From: Palsa-465 sp963800475
GTDB lineage: Bacteria; Actinomycetota; Thermoleophilia; Solirubrobacterales; Solirubrobacteraceae
Direction: 5' to 3'
Assembly: GCA_963800475.1 (NCBI GenBank)
Contig: CAWDAZ010000002.1
Span: 558,001 to 622,000, forward strand
Length of the DNA stretch: 64,000 nt
Shown here: in pieces, positions 18,758 to 28,664 of the stretch
Numbering within the stretch: the first letter of the stretch is position 1
Layout of the letters: every line of letters starts with the position of its first letter
Notes under the pieces: generated by a model
Told to the model about the DNA's origin: nothing
The model's database searches: none
What the model saw: the letters and a program-made list of their open reading frames with translations, nothing else
Translations under genes and position numbers: made by a program

Positions 18758-19888
18758 GTGCACGTCGGCCTCAATCTGGTGTTCCTGGTACCCGGTGAAA
18801 CGGGAGGAATGGAGATGTACGCGCGGGAGCTGGCCCCCGCGCTGGTACGGGCTGCGCCAGGGGTCCGGTTCACCGCGTTCATCAACCGAGAGGCGGCGGC
18901 GGCCGGTCTCGAGCTCCACGAGCGAATCGAGTCGGTGGTGGTGCCTGTGAACGCGCGCAACCGGGTCGAGTGGGTCCGCGGCGAGCAGCTGCAGCTGCCG
19001 CGCCTGGGCGCCCGGGCAGGGATCGACCTGATGCACAGCCTCGCCAGCACCGCCCCCGGGCGCGGCCAATTCGTTCGGGTGACGACGATCCACGATCTGA
19101 TCTACCGCCGCTTCCCTGAAGCCCATTTCGGGCTGCGAACCCTGGGGATGCGCCTCCTTGTCCCTCTGGCTGCTCGCCGGTCGCACCGCATCATCGCGGA
19201 CTCGCGGGCGACCGCCGAGGACATCGAGCATTTCCTTCGTGTCCGGCCCGGGAAGGTCGATGTCGTCCCGCTCGGGTTCGGCGATCCGCCGCACCGGTCC
19301 GTGATACCGGAGCCGCCGGACCGGGCGGCCGAACGATGGCAGCTCGGCGAGCGCCAAATGGTGCTGACGCTGTCGGCGAAGCGGCCCGTCAAGAACCTGG
19401 CCAGGCTGCTCGAGGCGCTCGCCACCTTCCCGGCCGAGCGCCGGCCGGTGCTGATGATGCCCGGGTATCCGACCCCGTACGAGCAGGAGCTGCGCCGCAA
19501 GGTCGCGGAGCTGGGACTCGAGCTTGATGTGCGAATGCCCGGCTGGCTGCCGCCCGACCAGGTCGAGGCGCTCTGGCGCCTGGCCCGCTGCTTCGTGTTT
19601 CCGTCTCTGTATGAGGGCTTCGGCGCGCCCATCCTCGAGGCGATGCGCCGCGGAGTTCCGGTGGCGTGCTCCGATCGCAGCTCGCTTCCCGAGGTGGCCG
19701 GTAACGCGGCGCGGTTCTTCGACCCCGAGCGGCCGACCGAGATCGCGGCCGCGATCGAGGAGCTGCTCCTCGACGAGCACAAGCGGGACGAGCTCGTCCG
19801 GCTCGGCCTCGAACAGGCGGACCGCTTCACGTGGGCCGAGACGGCGCGGCTGACACTCGCGAGCTACGACCGCGCGCTGTCGCACTGA
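18758..19888 (+). CDS. Glycosyltransferase family 4
   Basis: 376 residues from GTG 18758. FLVPGETGGMEMYARELAPAL at the N-terminus, LTLSAKRPVKNLARLLEAL in the linker to the donor domain, and YEGFGAPILEAMRRGVPVACS (E-x7-E). Related in layout to the divergent gene at 17603-18721. Last glycosyltransferase of the polysaccharide locus; a 30-bp gap separates it from ctaA, so read-through transcription is possible. Confidence 0.9.
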   Translation: MHVGLNLVFLVPGETGGMEMYARELAPALVRAAPGVRFTAFINREAAAAGLELHERIESVVVPVNARNRVEWVRGEQLQLPRLGARAGIDLMHSLASTAPGRGQFVRVTTIHDLIYRRFPEAHFGLRTLGMRLLVPLAARRSHRIIADSRATAEDIEHFLRVRPGKVDVVPLGFGDPPHRSVIPEPPDRAAERWQLGERQMVLTLSAKRPVKNLARLLEALATFPAERRPVLMMPGYPTPYEQELRRKVAELGLELDVRMPGWLPPDQVEALWRLARCFVFPSLYEGFGAPILEAMRRGVPVACSDRSSLPEVAGNAARFFDPERPTEIAAAIEELLLDEHKRDELVRLGLEQADRFTWAETARLTLASYDRALSH

Positions 19889-19918
19889 TTCGCGTGGCCG
19901 GGCTAGCATCTGGCCCCC

Positions 19919-20895
19919 GTGGGTAGCCGTGTCCGGACCTTCAGCCTCACCCCCTCCCAGTACCGCCGCGTCGCGTATATCGCGCTCGCCGCGCTCACGC
20001 TGATCGTCCTGACCGGCGCTGCGGTGCGCCTGACGGACTCCGGGCTTGGCTGCCCGGATTGGCCCAAGTGCTACGGCAAGGCCCTGCCGCCGCTCTCGAC
20101 GCACGCGGTGATCGAGTACTCCAACCGGGTGGTCTCGGGGTTGGTCGGGGTGATCGCGGTCATCGCATTCGCCCTGTCGTTCTTCCGCCGCCCGTTCAGG
20201 CGCGATCTGATGTGGCTGTCGCTGACGCTGCCGCTGGGCGTCGTCGCGCAGGCGGTACTGGGCGGGTTCACGGTGCGCGAGCATCTCGCGCCCGGGTTCG
20301 TGATGGGCCACTTCGCGCTGTCGATGATCGTGCTGGTCGGTGCCGTGGCGCTGGCGTGGCGCGCGACCTACGAGCCGCGAGCGCGGCCGCGCTCGACCGA
20401 CCGGCTCACGGTCTGGTGCATACGCGCGCTGTTGCCGCTCGGGGCGATCACGATCTTCGCCGGCACCGCGGCGACCGCCGCCGGGCCGCACTCGGGCGGG
20501 GTCTCGGGTCAGCACGTCCACCGGCTGACCTTCAAGGGCGCCGACACGCTCACCTGGCTCGTCCACCGACATGCGACGATCGCCGCGCTGTTCGGAGTCG
20601 CGGTGATCGCCGTGTGGCTGCTGGCGCGCCGCCGCGGCCTCGATCGGACGATCGAGCCCCTGACGGTCCTCGGCGTGCTGATGGCGGCGCAGGGGCTGGT
20701 CGGCAGCGTTCAGTACGAACTGCGCCTGCCCTCGGACATCGTGTGGGTGCACGTCGGGCTCGCGACCGCGACCTGGCTCGCGCTGCTGTGGGCGGTCGCG
20801 GCGGCGGGCAGCCTGGTGTCGCGGCGGGCGCCGGTGCCGGCGGCCGAACCGGCGCCGGAGCCGCGCGACGTCCGCGAGCTCGAGGCGGTTGGGCC

Positions 20896-20899
<4 letters not shown>
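19919..20899 (+). CDS. ctaA: Heme A synthase (COX15/CtaA)
   Basis: 326 residues from GTG 19919 with about eight membrane helices. The motif TDSGLGCPDWPKCYG holds the periplasmic Cys pair; the heme-ligand His regions are seen in HAVIEYSNRVVSG, FVMGHFALSMIV, HVHRLTFKGADTLTWLVHRHATIA and WVHVGLATATWL. The enzyme hydroxylates the heme O methyl group to give heme A for aa3-type cytochrome oxidase. ctaB and the oxidase genes are not in the window. The stop overlaps the start of the response regulator (GTGA), so the three genes 19919-23129 look like one operon. Confidence 0.93.
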
Positions 20900-21642
<743 letters not shown>

Positions 21643-21644
21643 CG

Positions 21645-23129
21645 GTGCGCGCGCGACGCGGGCTTCCGGCCCTCGGTCTGCGCAGCCAGATCGTCGGCGG
21701 AGTGCTGGGGACCGCGGTCGTGACGCTGGTCGTCGCCGCGATCGCGCTGCTCGGCCCGCTCGAGAACTCGCTGCGCAACGCGGCGATGAAGACGCTTCAA
21801 GCCGATCTGCACGGGTCGACGAGGCCGTTCGCGACGCGTGACTACACCCTGCTCCCGACCTCCCACGACGCGCGCGAGGACCTGCTGAAGGCGCAACAGC
21901 AGCTCGGCGAGCGGATCGGCGCGATCGACGCGGTGCTCGGGTACCCGGAGGCCGATGGCCGCGGCCGGCTGCTGCTGTCGGCGAGCGCCGAGGGGTCGCG
22001 GATCGAGTCCGACCAGATGACCGACGCGCAGGCGGCGTTCCGCACCGGGCGGCGCCAGTACACGTTCGGCTCGATCGACTCGACCGAGTACGCGCGGGCG
22101 GCGATTCCGTTCAGATCGGGTGGTCTGCAGTACGTGCTCGCGGTCCGCAAGCCGATCGACACGATTCCGCGCGCCGCGAGCGCCGTTCGCACCGCGTTCC
22201 TGACCGCTGCGCTCGTCGCGCTGGCGCTGACGTTGATCTTCGCGATCCCGCTGTCGGCCCGGATCGTCCGCCGGCTGCGGCTGCTCCGGCAGGCGGCGCT
22301 GCGGCTGGCCGAGGAGGGGCCGGCGGTGGAGGTCCCGGTCGATCGCGTGCGCGACGAGGTCGGCGACCTCGCGCGCACGTTTGCGCTGATGCAGCAGCAG
22401 CTCCTCCAGCAGGAGGAGGCGCGCCGGGCGTTCGTCGCGACCGCGTCGCACGAGCTCCGCACGCCGCTGGCGACGCTCGACGGGATGCTCGAGCTGCTCC
22501 ACGAGGACCTCAAGGCCGGGCTCGTCGACCGCGAGGACGCGGAGGCGCTTGTCGAGCGCGCGCGTGTTCAGTCGCGGCGCCTCGGTCGACTGGCAGCCGA
22601 CCTTCTCGATCTATCGAGGCTCGACGCGCAGATCGAGCTGCGCTCCGAGCCGGTCGAGCTCGGCGAGCTCAGCCGGGCGGTGCTCGCCGAGTTCTATCTC
22701 GGCACCGCGGAGCGGCAAATCGTCACCTCGCTGGACGACGGCGGCGGCTCGGTGTGGGCGCTCGGCGATCCTGGCAGCGTTGCCCGGATCCTCCGGATCC
22801 TGCTCGACAACGCGCTCCGCTACAGCCCGGACGGCGGCGAGGTCACGGTCGAGCTGCGCAATGGCTCCGGCGCTGCCTCGCTGACCGTCACCGACCACGG
22901 CTCGGGGGTTCCACCCGAGGACCAGCGCCTGATCTTCGAGCGGTTCAAGCGCGGCCGCCAGACCTCCGGGCAGGCGGGCTTCGGGCTCGGGCTCGCGATC
23001 GGCCGCGAGCTCGCCACCCGGATGGGGGGTGAGCTGACGCTCGAGCCGCACGACGGGCCCGGGGCGAGCTTCACGCTGTCGCTCCCGGCGGCCAAGGCAC
23101 CCGAGGAGGACGTGGTCGCGATGGCTTAG
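21645..23129 (+). CDS. Membrane sensor histidine kinase (HAMP, HisKA, HATPase)
   Basis: 494 residues from GTG 21645, two bases after the regulator. TM1 ~15-38 and TM2 ~184-206 bracket a ~145-residue extracytoplasmic sensor region with no family I recognise. HAMP follows, then the HisKA dimerisation helix with phospho-His H269 (ATASHELRTPLATLDG), N-box ILDNALRYSPDGG, G1 DHGSGVPPED and G2 GFGLGLAIGRELATRMGG. Partner of the response regulator at 20896-21642. The signal is unknown. Confidence 0.93.
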   Translation: MRARRGLPALGLRSQIVGGVLGTAVVTLVVAAIALLGPLENSLRNAAMKTLQADLHGSTRPFATRDYTLLPTSHDAREDLLKAQQQLGERIGAIDAVLGYPEADGRGRLLLSASAEGSRIESDQMTDAQAAFRTGRRQYTFGSIDSTEYARAAIPFRSGGLQYVLAVRKPIDTIPRAASAVRTAFLTAALVALALTLIFAIPLSARIVRRLRLLRQAALRLAEEGPAVEVPVDRVRDEVGDLARTFALMQQQLLQQEEARRAFVATASHELRTPLATLDGMLELLHEDLKAGLVDREDAEALVERARVQSRRLGRLAADLLDLSRLDAQIELRSEPVELGELSRAVLAEFYLGTAERQIVTSLDDGGGSVWALGDPGSVARILRILLDNALRYSPDGGEVTVELRNGSGAASLTVTDHGSGVPPEDQRLIFERFKRGRQTSGQAGFGLGLAIGRELATRMGGELTLEPHDGPGASFTLSLPAAKAPEEDVVAMA

Positions 23130-23130
23130 C

Positions 23131-23290
23131 GCCACGAGTTGGAGGTACAGCGGCATTCGAGCGGCCCCTGACGGCATCTGGCAGCGTCCTCGGTCGGGGC
23201 AATATCTTCGGATATTGCGCCCTCCCTGCGTCCTTGCCAGACACCGTCAGTGACCCCTCTCGGTGCCACCGGACCTCCAACTCGCGGCAC
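23131..23290 (+). repeat. Large imperfect inverted repeat with TTCG-capped inner hairpin
   Basis: This intergenic stretch is one long interrupted palindrome. The outermost arms include a 12-bp match (CGAGTTGGAGGT, 23135-23146, against its complement near 23274-23285). A middle block CTGACGGCATCTGGCAG on the left matches CTGACGGTGTCTGGCAA read on the other strand. The centre is a perfect 8-bp stem GCAATATC/GATATTGC around a TTCG loop (23199-23218). It may be a miniature or REP-like mobile repeat, or a structured terminator for the kinase operon. No coding sequence is present. Confidence 0.7.
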
Positions 23291-23310
23291 TAGCTGGCAG
23301 CATGGCCGCA

Positions 23311-24057
23311 ATGGACGAGCGGCTCATGCAGGCGATGCTCGAAGTCGACGAGCATCACTGGTGGTACCGCGGCCGGCGGCTGATCGTGCGCGCCGAGCTC
23401 GACCGGCTGCCCCTGCCCGCGGGCGCACGGGTGCTCGACGCCGGGTGCGGCTCGGGCCGGACGCTCCAGGAGCTGGCCGGCTACGGCGAGGTGTCGGGCA
23501 TCGAGCTGGATCCCGACGCAGCCGCGTTCGCCGCCGCCAAGGGCGACGGCGAGGTGCGGGTCGGACGGCTCGAGGAGCTGCCGTGGGAGGACGGCACCTT
23601 CGACCTGATCACGTGCCTCGACGTGATCGAGCACACCCCCGATGACCGGCTCACGCTCGCCGAGCTCCGCCGCGTCTCGAAGCCCGGCGGCTGGCTGCTG
23701 GTGACGGTGCCGGCGTACCAGGCGCTGTGGTCGCTGCACGACGCCGCCAATCACCACTACCGCCGCTACAGCCGGCGCTCGCTGCGCCGCGCCGCCGTCG
23801 AGGCCGGCTGGCGGGTCCGCCGCCTGACCTCGTTCAACAGCTTCCTGCTGCCGCCCGCGGCGGTCGTGCGCCTAGCGCAGCGCCGGCGCGAGCCCGACGC
23901 GGACTACACGCCTCAGCTCGGGTTGCCGCCGGCGGCGGTCAACGAGGTTCTCGAGCGGCCGTTGCGCCTGGAGGCGCGCTGGCTGGCTCGCGGCGGGACA
24001 CTGCCCGCCGGGCTGTCGCTGCTCGCGGTGCTCGAGAATCCCGCGCCATCGCCGTGA
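23311..24057 (+). CDS. Class I SAM-dependent methyltransferase
   Basis: 248 residues from ATG 23311 (ATG 23302 also possible). The N-terminal MLEVDEHHWWYRGRR segment is typical of a family that sits near polyprenyl-sugar genes. Motif I is VLDAGCGSGRTLQEL, followed by GIELDPDAAAFA, the DLITCLDVIEHTPDD segment and VSKPGGWLLVTVPAY. Ends in GTGA overlap with the DedA gene, so the pair is co-translated. Substrate unknown; a lipid or cell-envelope substrate would suit the DedA partner. Confidence 0.88.
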   Translation: MDERLMQAMLEVDEHHWWYRGRRLIVRAELDRLPLPAGARVLDAGCGSGRTLQELAGYGEVSGIELDPDAAAFAAAKGDGEVRVGRLEELPWEDGTFDLITCLDVIEHTPDDRLTLAELRRVSKPGGWLLVTVPAYQALWSLHDAANHHYRRYSRRSLRRAAVEAGWRVRRLTSFNSFLLPPAAVVRLAQRRREPDADYTPQLGLPPAAVNEVLERPLRLEARWLARGGTLPAGLSLLAVLENPAPSP

Positions 24058-24662
24058 CCGCGGAGGAGCTCGGTGCGATCATCGGGCTCTCGAACAGCCT
24101 TGGGTACCTGCTGCCCGCGATCATCGGGCTCGAGTCGATGGGAGTGCCGTCGCCGGGTGAGACCGCGCTGGTGCTCGCCGCGATCCTCGCCAGCCAGGGA
24201 CACCTCAACATCGAGCTGGTGATCGTGATCGCCGCCGTCTCGGCGATCATGGGCGACAACATCGGCTACCTGCTCGGGCGCAGGTTCGGGCGCGAGGTGT
24301 TCACCTCCCGCGGTCCGCTCCACACCCATCGGGTGCGCGCGATCGATGCGGGCGACCGGTTCTTCGAGCGTCACGGCCCGAAGGCCGTGTTCTTCGCGCG
24401 CTGGATCGCGCTGGTGCGGTTCGCGGCCGCGTGGCTGGCCGGGATTAACAAGATGCGGTGGCGCACGTTCTTCTTCTGGAACGCGCTCGGCGGTATCTCG
24501 TGGGCGATCACGTTCGGGCTGGTCGGCTACTTCGGCGGCAAGGCGGCCGCCCACGTGCTCACCGAGGTCGGGATCGCCGGTGCCGTGCTACTCGCCGTCG
24601 CGATCGTGGGCGGCGTGATCTACCTCAGGCTGAAGGATCGTGGCGGAGCGAGCGGGAGTTGA
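24054..24662 (+). CDS. DedA family membrane protein
   Basis: 202 residues from GTG 24054. Features of the DedA/SNARE-associated family: ESMGVPSPGETALVLAAILASQGHLN, an acidic Gly-rich GDNIGYLLGRRFGR, FFERHGPKAVFFARWIALVRFAAAWLAGINKMRW with the conserved FxRWIPxxR-like helix, and a C-terminal WAITFGLVGYFGGK segment. DedA proteins act in the inner membrane, some as lipid-carrier (undecaprenyl phosphate) translocases. Overlaps convergent msrB by 38 bp. Confidence 0.92.
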   Translation: MTAEELGAIIGLSNSLGYLLPAIIGLESMGVPSPGETALVLAAILASQGHLNIELVIVIAAVSAIMGDNIGYLLGRRFGREVFTSRGPLHTHRVRAIDAGDRFFERHGPKAVFFARWIALVRFAAAWLAGINKMRWRTFFFWNALGGISWAITFGLVGYFGGKAAAHVLTEVGIAGAVLLAVAIVGGVIYLRLKDRGGASGS

Positions 24663-25044
24663 TGCAGTAACGCTGCCCGGTCGGCGCCGGACCGTCGTCG
24701 AACACGTGCCCCAGGTGCCCGCCGCACCGCTTGCAGAGCACCTCGGTCCGCGCCATCCCAAAGCTGCGGTCGGTGCGCAGCTCGACGTTCTCCGCGACCG
24801 CCGGCTCGTAGAAGCTCGGCCATCCGGTGCCTGAGTCGAACTTCGTGTCCGACCGGAACAGCTCCGCGTCGCAGCCCGCGCATCGGTAGGTGCCGTCCTC
24901 CTTCAGGTTCACGTACTCGCCGGTGAACGGCCGCTCGGTCCCGTGCCGGCGGAGGATCTCGTACTGCTCGGGCGTCAGCCGCTCGCGCCACTCCTGCTCG
25001 GAGAGCTGCAGCTCGCGCTTCGTGTCTGTCTCGTGTGTAGTCAT
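24625..25044 (-). CDS. msrB: Peptide-methionine (R)-S-oxide reductase MsrB
   Basis: 139 residues from ATG 25044. Zinc is bound by C55-x2-C58 and C104-x2-C107; substrate loop GTGWPSFYEP; catalytic Cys is C127 in RYCINS. Reduces methionine-R-sulfoxide in proteins, using thioredoxin. Stand-alone, not fused to MsrA. Divergent from the LLM oxidoreductase, with 38 bp between starts. The frame extends upstream past 25044, but the family begins near the residues just after this ATG. Confidence 0.95.
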   Translation of the reverse strand: MTTHETDTKRELQLSEQEWRERLTPEQYEILRRHGTERPFTGEYVNLKEDGTYRCAGCDAELFRSDTKFDSGTGWPSFYEPAVAENVELRTDRSFGMARTEVLCKRCGGHLGHVFDDGPAPTGQRYCINSRSLRHDPSA

Positions 25045-25082
25045 GCATACAACGGTAGCGCCGCTGGGGTAGGTTCCCGGAC

Positions 25083-25931
25083 GTGGAATTCGGCGTCGGC
25101 ATCTTCCCGACCGAGGCAGCGCAGCTCCCTTCCGAGCTCGCGCGGCTGGCCGAGGAGCGGGGCTTCGAGTACCTGCTGTTCCCGGAGCACACGCACATCC
25201 CGGCGAGCCGCGAGACGCCATACCCGGCGGGCGGCGAGCTGCCGCCCGAGTACAGCCACACGTACGACCCGTTCGTCGCGCTGACCGCCGCCGCGACGGT
25301 CACCGAGCGCCTCAAGATCGGGACCGGGATCTGCCTCGTGATCGAGCGCGACCCGATCGTCACTGCCAAGGAGGTCGCGTCGCTCGACCGCCTCTCGAGC
25401 GGGCGGTTCCTGTTCGGGGTCGGGGCGGGCTGGAACGCCGAGGAGATGCGCAACCACGGGACCGATCCGGCCCGGCGGTTCGGGATCATGCGCGAGCGGA
25501 TCGAGGCGATCAAGGCGATCTGGAGCGAGGACGAGGCGAGCTACTCGGGCCGCTACGTGAACTTCGAGCGGATCTGGAGCTGGCCGAAGCCGGTCCAGCA
25601 GCCGCATCCCCCGATCCTCGTGGGCGGCAACGGCGCGCAGGTGATCGATCGCGTGCTCGCGTTCGGCGACGAGTGGATGCCCAACCGGGTGCCCGACGAG
25701 CAGATGATCGAGCGGATCGGGGAGCTTCAGCGCCGCGCCGAGGACGCCGGCCGCGGGCCGATCCCGGTCAGGATCGCCGGTCTGATGCGTGACCCGTCGC
25801 GGATCGAGCGCCTCGAGCAAGCCGGCGCGACGAGCGGCTTCTTCTGGCTGCCGGCGGGTGACAAGGACGAGGTCGAGCGGGCGTTTGACAAGTACGCCGC
25901 CGCGGTCGCCGATTATCAAAGCTCGAGGTAG
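25083..25931 (+). CDS. LLM-class (F420-type) flavin oxidoreductase
   Basis: 282 residues from GTG 25083. Luciferase-like TIM barrel: FGVGIFPTEAAQLPSELARLAEERGFEYLLFPEHTHIP, then LKIGTGICLVIERDPIVTAKEVASLDRLSSGRFLFGVGAGWNAEEM, and HPPILVGGNGAQVIDRVLAFGDEWMPN. These signatures match the actinobacterial group that mostly uses coenzyme F420. Substrate unknown. Its 3' end overlaps the convergent hydrolase gene by 16 bp. Confidence 0.9.
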   Translation: MEFGVGIFPTEAAQLPSELARLAEERGFEYLLFPEHTHIPASRETPYPAGGELPPEYSHTYDPFVALTAAATVTERLKIGTGICLVIERDPIVTAKEVASLDRLSSGRFLFGVGAGWNAEEMRNHGTDPARRFGIMRERIEAIKAIWSEDEASYSGRYVNFERIWSWPKPVQQPHPPILVGGNGAQVIDRVLAFGDEWMPNRVPDEQMIERIGELQRRAEDAGRGPIPVRIAGLMRDPSRIERLEQAGATSGFFWLPAGDKDEVERAFDKYAAAVADYQSSR

Positions 25932-27133
25932 CTCGAGGCCGCGCGCGGATCCGGCGCCGCCGTCTCCATCGCCAGCGTCGACCACGCGAAGCTGGACGTC
26001 CCCATCCCGGCCGCGGTGTACGGGTTGTAGTACTCGCGCAGCCCGCTCTTGTCGACCAGCTGCGCGAGGCGCGCAGCCAGCTCCGCGGCCTGCTCGTCGT
26101 AGCCGAGACGCACGAGCCCGAGCCACACCATCCACGCGGCGTTGATCCACACCGGGCCGCGCCAGTAGCGCCTGACCCCGAGCAGGTCCGCGTTCTTGAG
26201 CGAGAAGCTCGGGTCGGCGGCGGACACCGACGGCATCCCGAACGGCAGCCAGAACCGCCGCTGGTCGAGCAGGTGCTCCTCGACCAGCCGGCGGCCGATC
26301 TGCTCAGGCAGGTCCGGGAGCGCCAGCGGCGCGAGCGCCGTCCACGTGAGCGGGGGCGGCTGCTCGAGCGCCGGACGCGCGAGCGGCCAGAACAGGCCGC
26401 TGTCGGCGTCGTACATCCGGTCGACGATCGTCGGGGTCAGCGACGGCCGGCCGAGCGCCAGCCTCGACAGCCCGTACAGGACGTTGGTCATCACCTCGCA
26501 GCACACCGGGCCGCCCGCGTCGGCGATCCGGCGCAGGTCGTACCGGAGGCGACGGTTGCGCCGGAGCAGCAGCACGAATCCGGGCCGCGCATGCGAGCGG
26601 CCGCGCCAGATCGGGTCGAACTGCGGCGAGTCGTCGAGCCCCGACTCGTCGGGTTGGACGATCCAGATCAGCCCGTCGCCGTCGAGGTCGCGATTGGCGG
26701 CCAGCCACTCGTGGTGGCGGACGATGCCCTCGACCTCCGCGGGGTTCCCGACGGCGATCCGCCACGCCCACGCCAGCGCCGGCGGCTGGATGCTCGAGGT
26801 CATCGTGTCCGACCGCGAGAGCACGTTATAGGTGAACCGGCGGAAGCCGGTCGGCGGCCCTTCCCAGAAGATCGTGTGACCGATGAAGCCGTCCTCGCGC
26901 TGGGCCGCGAGCAGCGTCTCGAGCTCGCTCCGCGCCCGCGCCTCGTCGAACCGCCGCCACACGATCGCCGCGAAGCACGAGTCCCAGAACCACTGCCAGG
27001 GGTAATGACCGGGGCTCGGGCGCGTGTACCCGAACGCCACCCGGTCGGCCGCCCGCACCCCCTCGATCCAGTTCCGGCGCAGTGTCCACTCGCACATCGA
27101 GCGGACCAGTTCGAGGTCCTTCACCTTGGGCAT
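25916..27133 (-). CDS. GH63/MGH1-like glycoside hydrolase
   Basis: 405 residues with an (alpha/alpha)6-barrel pattern: YPWQWFWDSCFAAIVWRRFDEARARSELETLL (the Asp of WDS is the probable general acid), GFIGHTIFWEGPP, and YWRGPVWINAAWMVWLGL near the C-terminus. Close relatives by motif include bacterial mannosylglycerate hydrolases and other GH63-type enzymes that cleave alpha-glucosyl or mannosyl bonds. No signal peptide, so it acts in the cytosol, perhaps on a compatible solute such as mannosyl- or glucosylglycerate. Substrate assignment is inference. Confidence 0.8.
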   Translation of the reverse strand: MPKVKDLELVRSMCEWTLRRNWIEGVRAADRVAFGYTRPSPGHYPWQWFWDSCFAAIVWRRFDEARARSELETLLAAQREDGFIGHTIFWEGPPTGFRRFTYNVLSRSDTMTSSIQPPALAWAWRIAVGNPAEVEGIVRHHEWLAANRDLDGDGLIWIVQPDESGLDDSPQFDPIWRGRSHARPGFVLLLRRNRRLRYDLRRIADAGGPVCCEVMTNVLYGLSRLALGRPSLTPTIVDRMYDADSGLFWPLARPALEQPPPLTWTALAPLALPDLPEQIGRRLVEEHLLDQRRFWLPFGMPSVSAADPSFSLKNADLLGVRRYWRGPVWINAAWMVWLGLVRLGYDEQAAELAARLAQLVDKSGLREYYNPYTAAGMGTSSFAWSTLAMETAAPDPRAASSYLEL

Positions 27134-27164
27134 GCCGGGGATCCTCTCAGCCCGGGCGGCGCGC

Positions 27165-27968
27165 TCAGGCCCTGAGCCGGCGTGCGAGGAAATCGACGAG
27201 CGCCTCGGTCGTCGCGTTGGGCTCGTCCTCCCACACGAAGTGGCCCGCGTCCTCGAACACCTTCAGCTCCGAGGCCGGGATCTCTTCGTGGAAGCGGTGG
27301 GCGTTCTTGACCGTCGTGAAGCGGTCGCCGGCGCCCCACAGGATCAGGGTTGGCAGCGCCAGACGCGCCAGCCTGCCCTCGTAAGGCTCGAGCTTCTCGA
27401 AGTCGCCCGAGCGGTACAACTCGAGCGCCGCGCGCTTGCGGGTCTCGTCGGCCAGGCCCTTCCAGTACTCGTCGACGGCGTCGTCGCCGATCCCTGACGA
27501 GAGGCCCTTCATCATCTGGGCGAACCCATCGCGTGTGAACCCCGCGATCAGCTGCTCACCCTCGCCGGGGGTGCGCATCACGTTCGCGAAGTCGTGCCAG
27601 CGGCGGTCGGCGAAGAAGCCTCCATCGGAGATCACGAGCGCGTCCACGCGCTCCGGGTTCTCGCACGCCCACCGAAGCCCGACCATCACCCCCCAGTCGT
27701 GGGTCACGAGCGCGACCGGTCCCGGATCCAGCGCGGACACGAACCGCTCGAGCGCCTCGATGTGGCGCTCCCACGTTCCGGGCGGGTCGGGTTCGGAGTC
27801 GCCGTAGCCCGGGAGGTCCGGGGCGAGCGCTCGCCGGCCGGCGGCTCCGAGCGCCGGGAGCGCATCGCGCCACATGTACGAGGACTCGGGGAACCCGTGG
27901 ACCAGCAGCACGGCCGGGGCGTCGGCCGGACCCTCCTCGCGGTACGCAAGCCCGGCGGCGCGCTTCAT
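27165..27968 (-). CDS. Alpha/beta hydrolase of the haloalkane dehalogenase/epoxide hydrolase group
   Basis: 267 residues from ATG 27968, whose first bases overlap the GNAT stop (ATGA). Triad: D91 in VTHDWG, D215 in GAGDRF, H243 in DAGHFVWEDEP. The oxyanion loop is HGFPES (24-29), as in epoxide hydrolases, followed by SYMWR as in dehalogenases. W92 after the nucleophile is a halide or oxyanion ligand in both. An Asp nucleophile rules out a plain esterase. Cap domain ~125-200. Which reaction it catalyses is not decidable from motifs alone. Confidence 0.87.
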   Translation of the reverse strand: MKRAAGLAYREEGPADAPAVLLVHGFPESSYMWRDALPALGAAGRRALAPDLPGYGDSEPDPPGTWERHIEALERFVSALDPGPVALVTHDWGVMVGLRWACENPERVDALVISDGGFFADRRWHDFANVMRTPGEGEQLIAGFTRDGFAQMMKGLSSGIGDDAVDEYWKGLADETRKRAALELYRSGDFEKLEPYEGRLARLALPTLILWGAGDRFTTVKNAHRFHEEIPASELKVFEDAGHFVWEDEPNATTEALVDFLARRLRA

Positions 27969-28654
27969 CGCTGATCGAAGCGGATCGGAACCAGCGCGCG
28001 CAGCGCGTCGCAGACGCGCGGCGGCACCTGCCAGTGACCGGTTGCGGCCACCCGCAGCAGCGTCTCGAGCTGCCTGCCGAGCCCCTGCGGGGCGAGCGCG
28101 ATCTCGTATTCGAGCGCTCCGCTGCCGACCTTGGTGACGGTCACCGTCCCGCCGAGGCCCGCGAGGAACGGCTGCGTGGCCGGGTTGTCGCCGGCGACCA
28201 GCGCCGTGAAATGGGAAACGCCCTCGTCCCGCGCGCGGTCGGCGAGGCGGTCGAGGAGCACCGTGCCCAACCCGCGCCGCTGCCACTCGTCGGCGACCGT
28301 CACCGCGACCTCCGCGCGCGTCGGATCGTCCTGGTCGCGCACGAACCTCGCGACCGCGACCCCCTGGCCGGTGACCGGGTCGATCGCCCCGAGCGCCTCG
28401 TGCCGGTGGCCGTCCACCTCGGTCAGGTACCGCAGCTCGGCGTTCGAGAGGCTCGGCTTGCTGGCCAGGAACCGAAGCCGCCGGGACTCGGCGCTGAGCC
28501 GCTCGAACCCCTCGGCGATCAGCGGCGCGTCCCGCGCGGTGATCCGTGCGATCCGGACGCGGCTGCCGTCGCGCAGCACGACGTGCTCGGCCTCGAGCCG
28601 GGGCGGGGCGGCGGGATCTGGGGCGGCGGGGCGGGCGCTGGCCACGCGCCCCAA
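27965..28654 (-). CDS. GNAT family N-acetyltransferase
   Basis: 229 residues from ATG 28654. The GNAT core lies at about 25-190: VVLRDGSRVRIARITARDAPLIAEGFERLS, then VAVTVADEWQRRGLGTVLLDRLADRARDEGV, which contains the acetyl-CoA pyrophosphate loop Q/R-x-x-G-x-G/A. The C-terminal ~40 residues are extra. This form resembles the single-domain relatives of the protein-acetylating Pat group ('LSAESRRLRFL'). Coupled to the hydrolase by a 4-bp overlap. Substrate unknown. Confidence 0.88.
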   Translation of the reverse strand: MGRVASARPAAPDPAAPPRLEAEHVVLRDGSRVRIARITARDAPLIAEGFERLSAESRRLRFLASKPSLSNAELRYLTEVDGHRHEALGAIDPVTGQGVAVARFVRDQDDPTRAEVAVTVADEWQRRGLGTVLLDRLADRARDEGVSHFTALVAGDNPATQPFLAGLGGTVTVTKVGSGALEYEIALAPQGLGRQLETLLRVAATGHWQVPPRVCDALRALVPIRFDQR

Positions 28655-28664
28655 CTTAACAGCC

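Noticed and set aside
18722..20752. Minus-strand open frame extending the GT4 gene to 1049 codons
   Set aside because: The extension is antisense to ctaA and another GT4, is Arg/Gln/Pro-rich and has no domain; it arises from high GC. The GT4 fold starts at GTG 18721.
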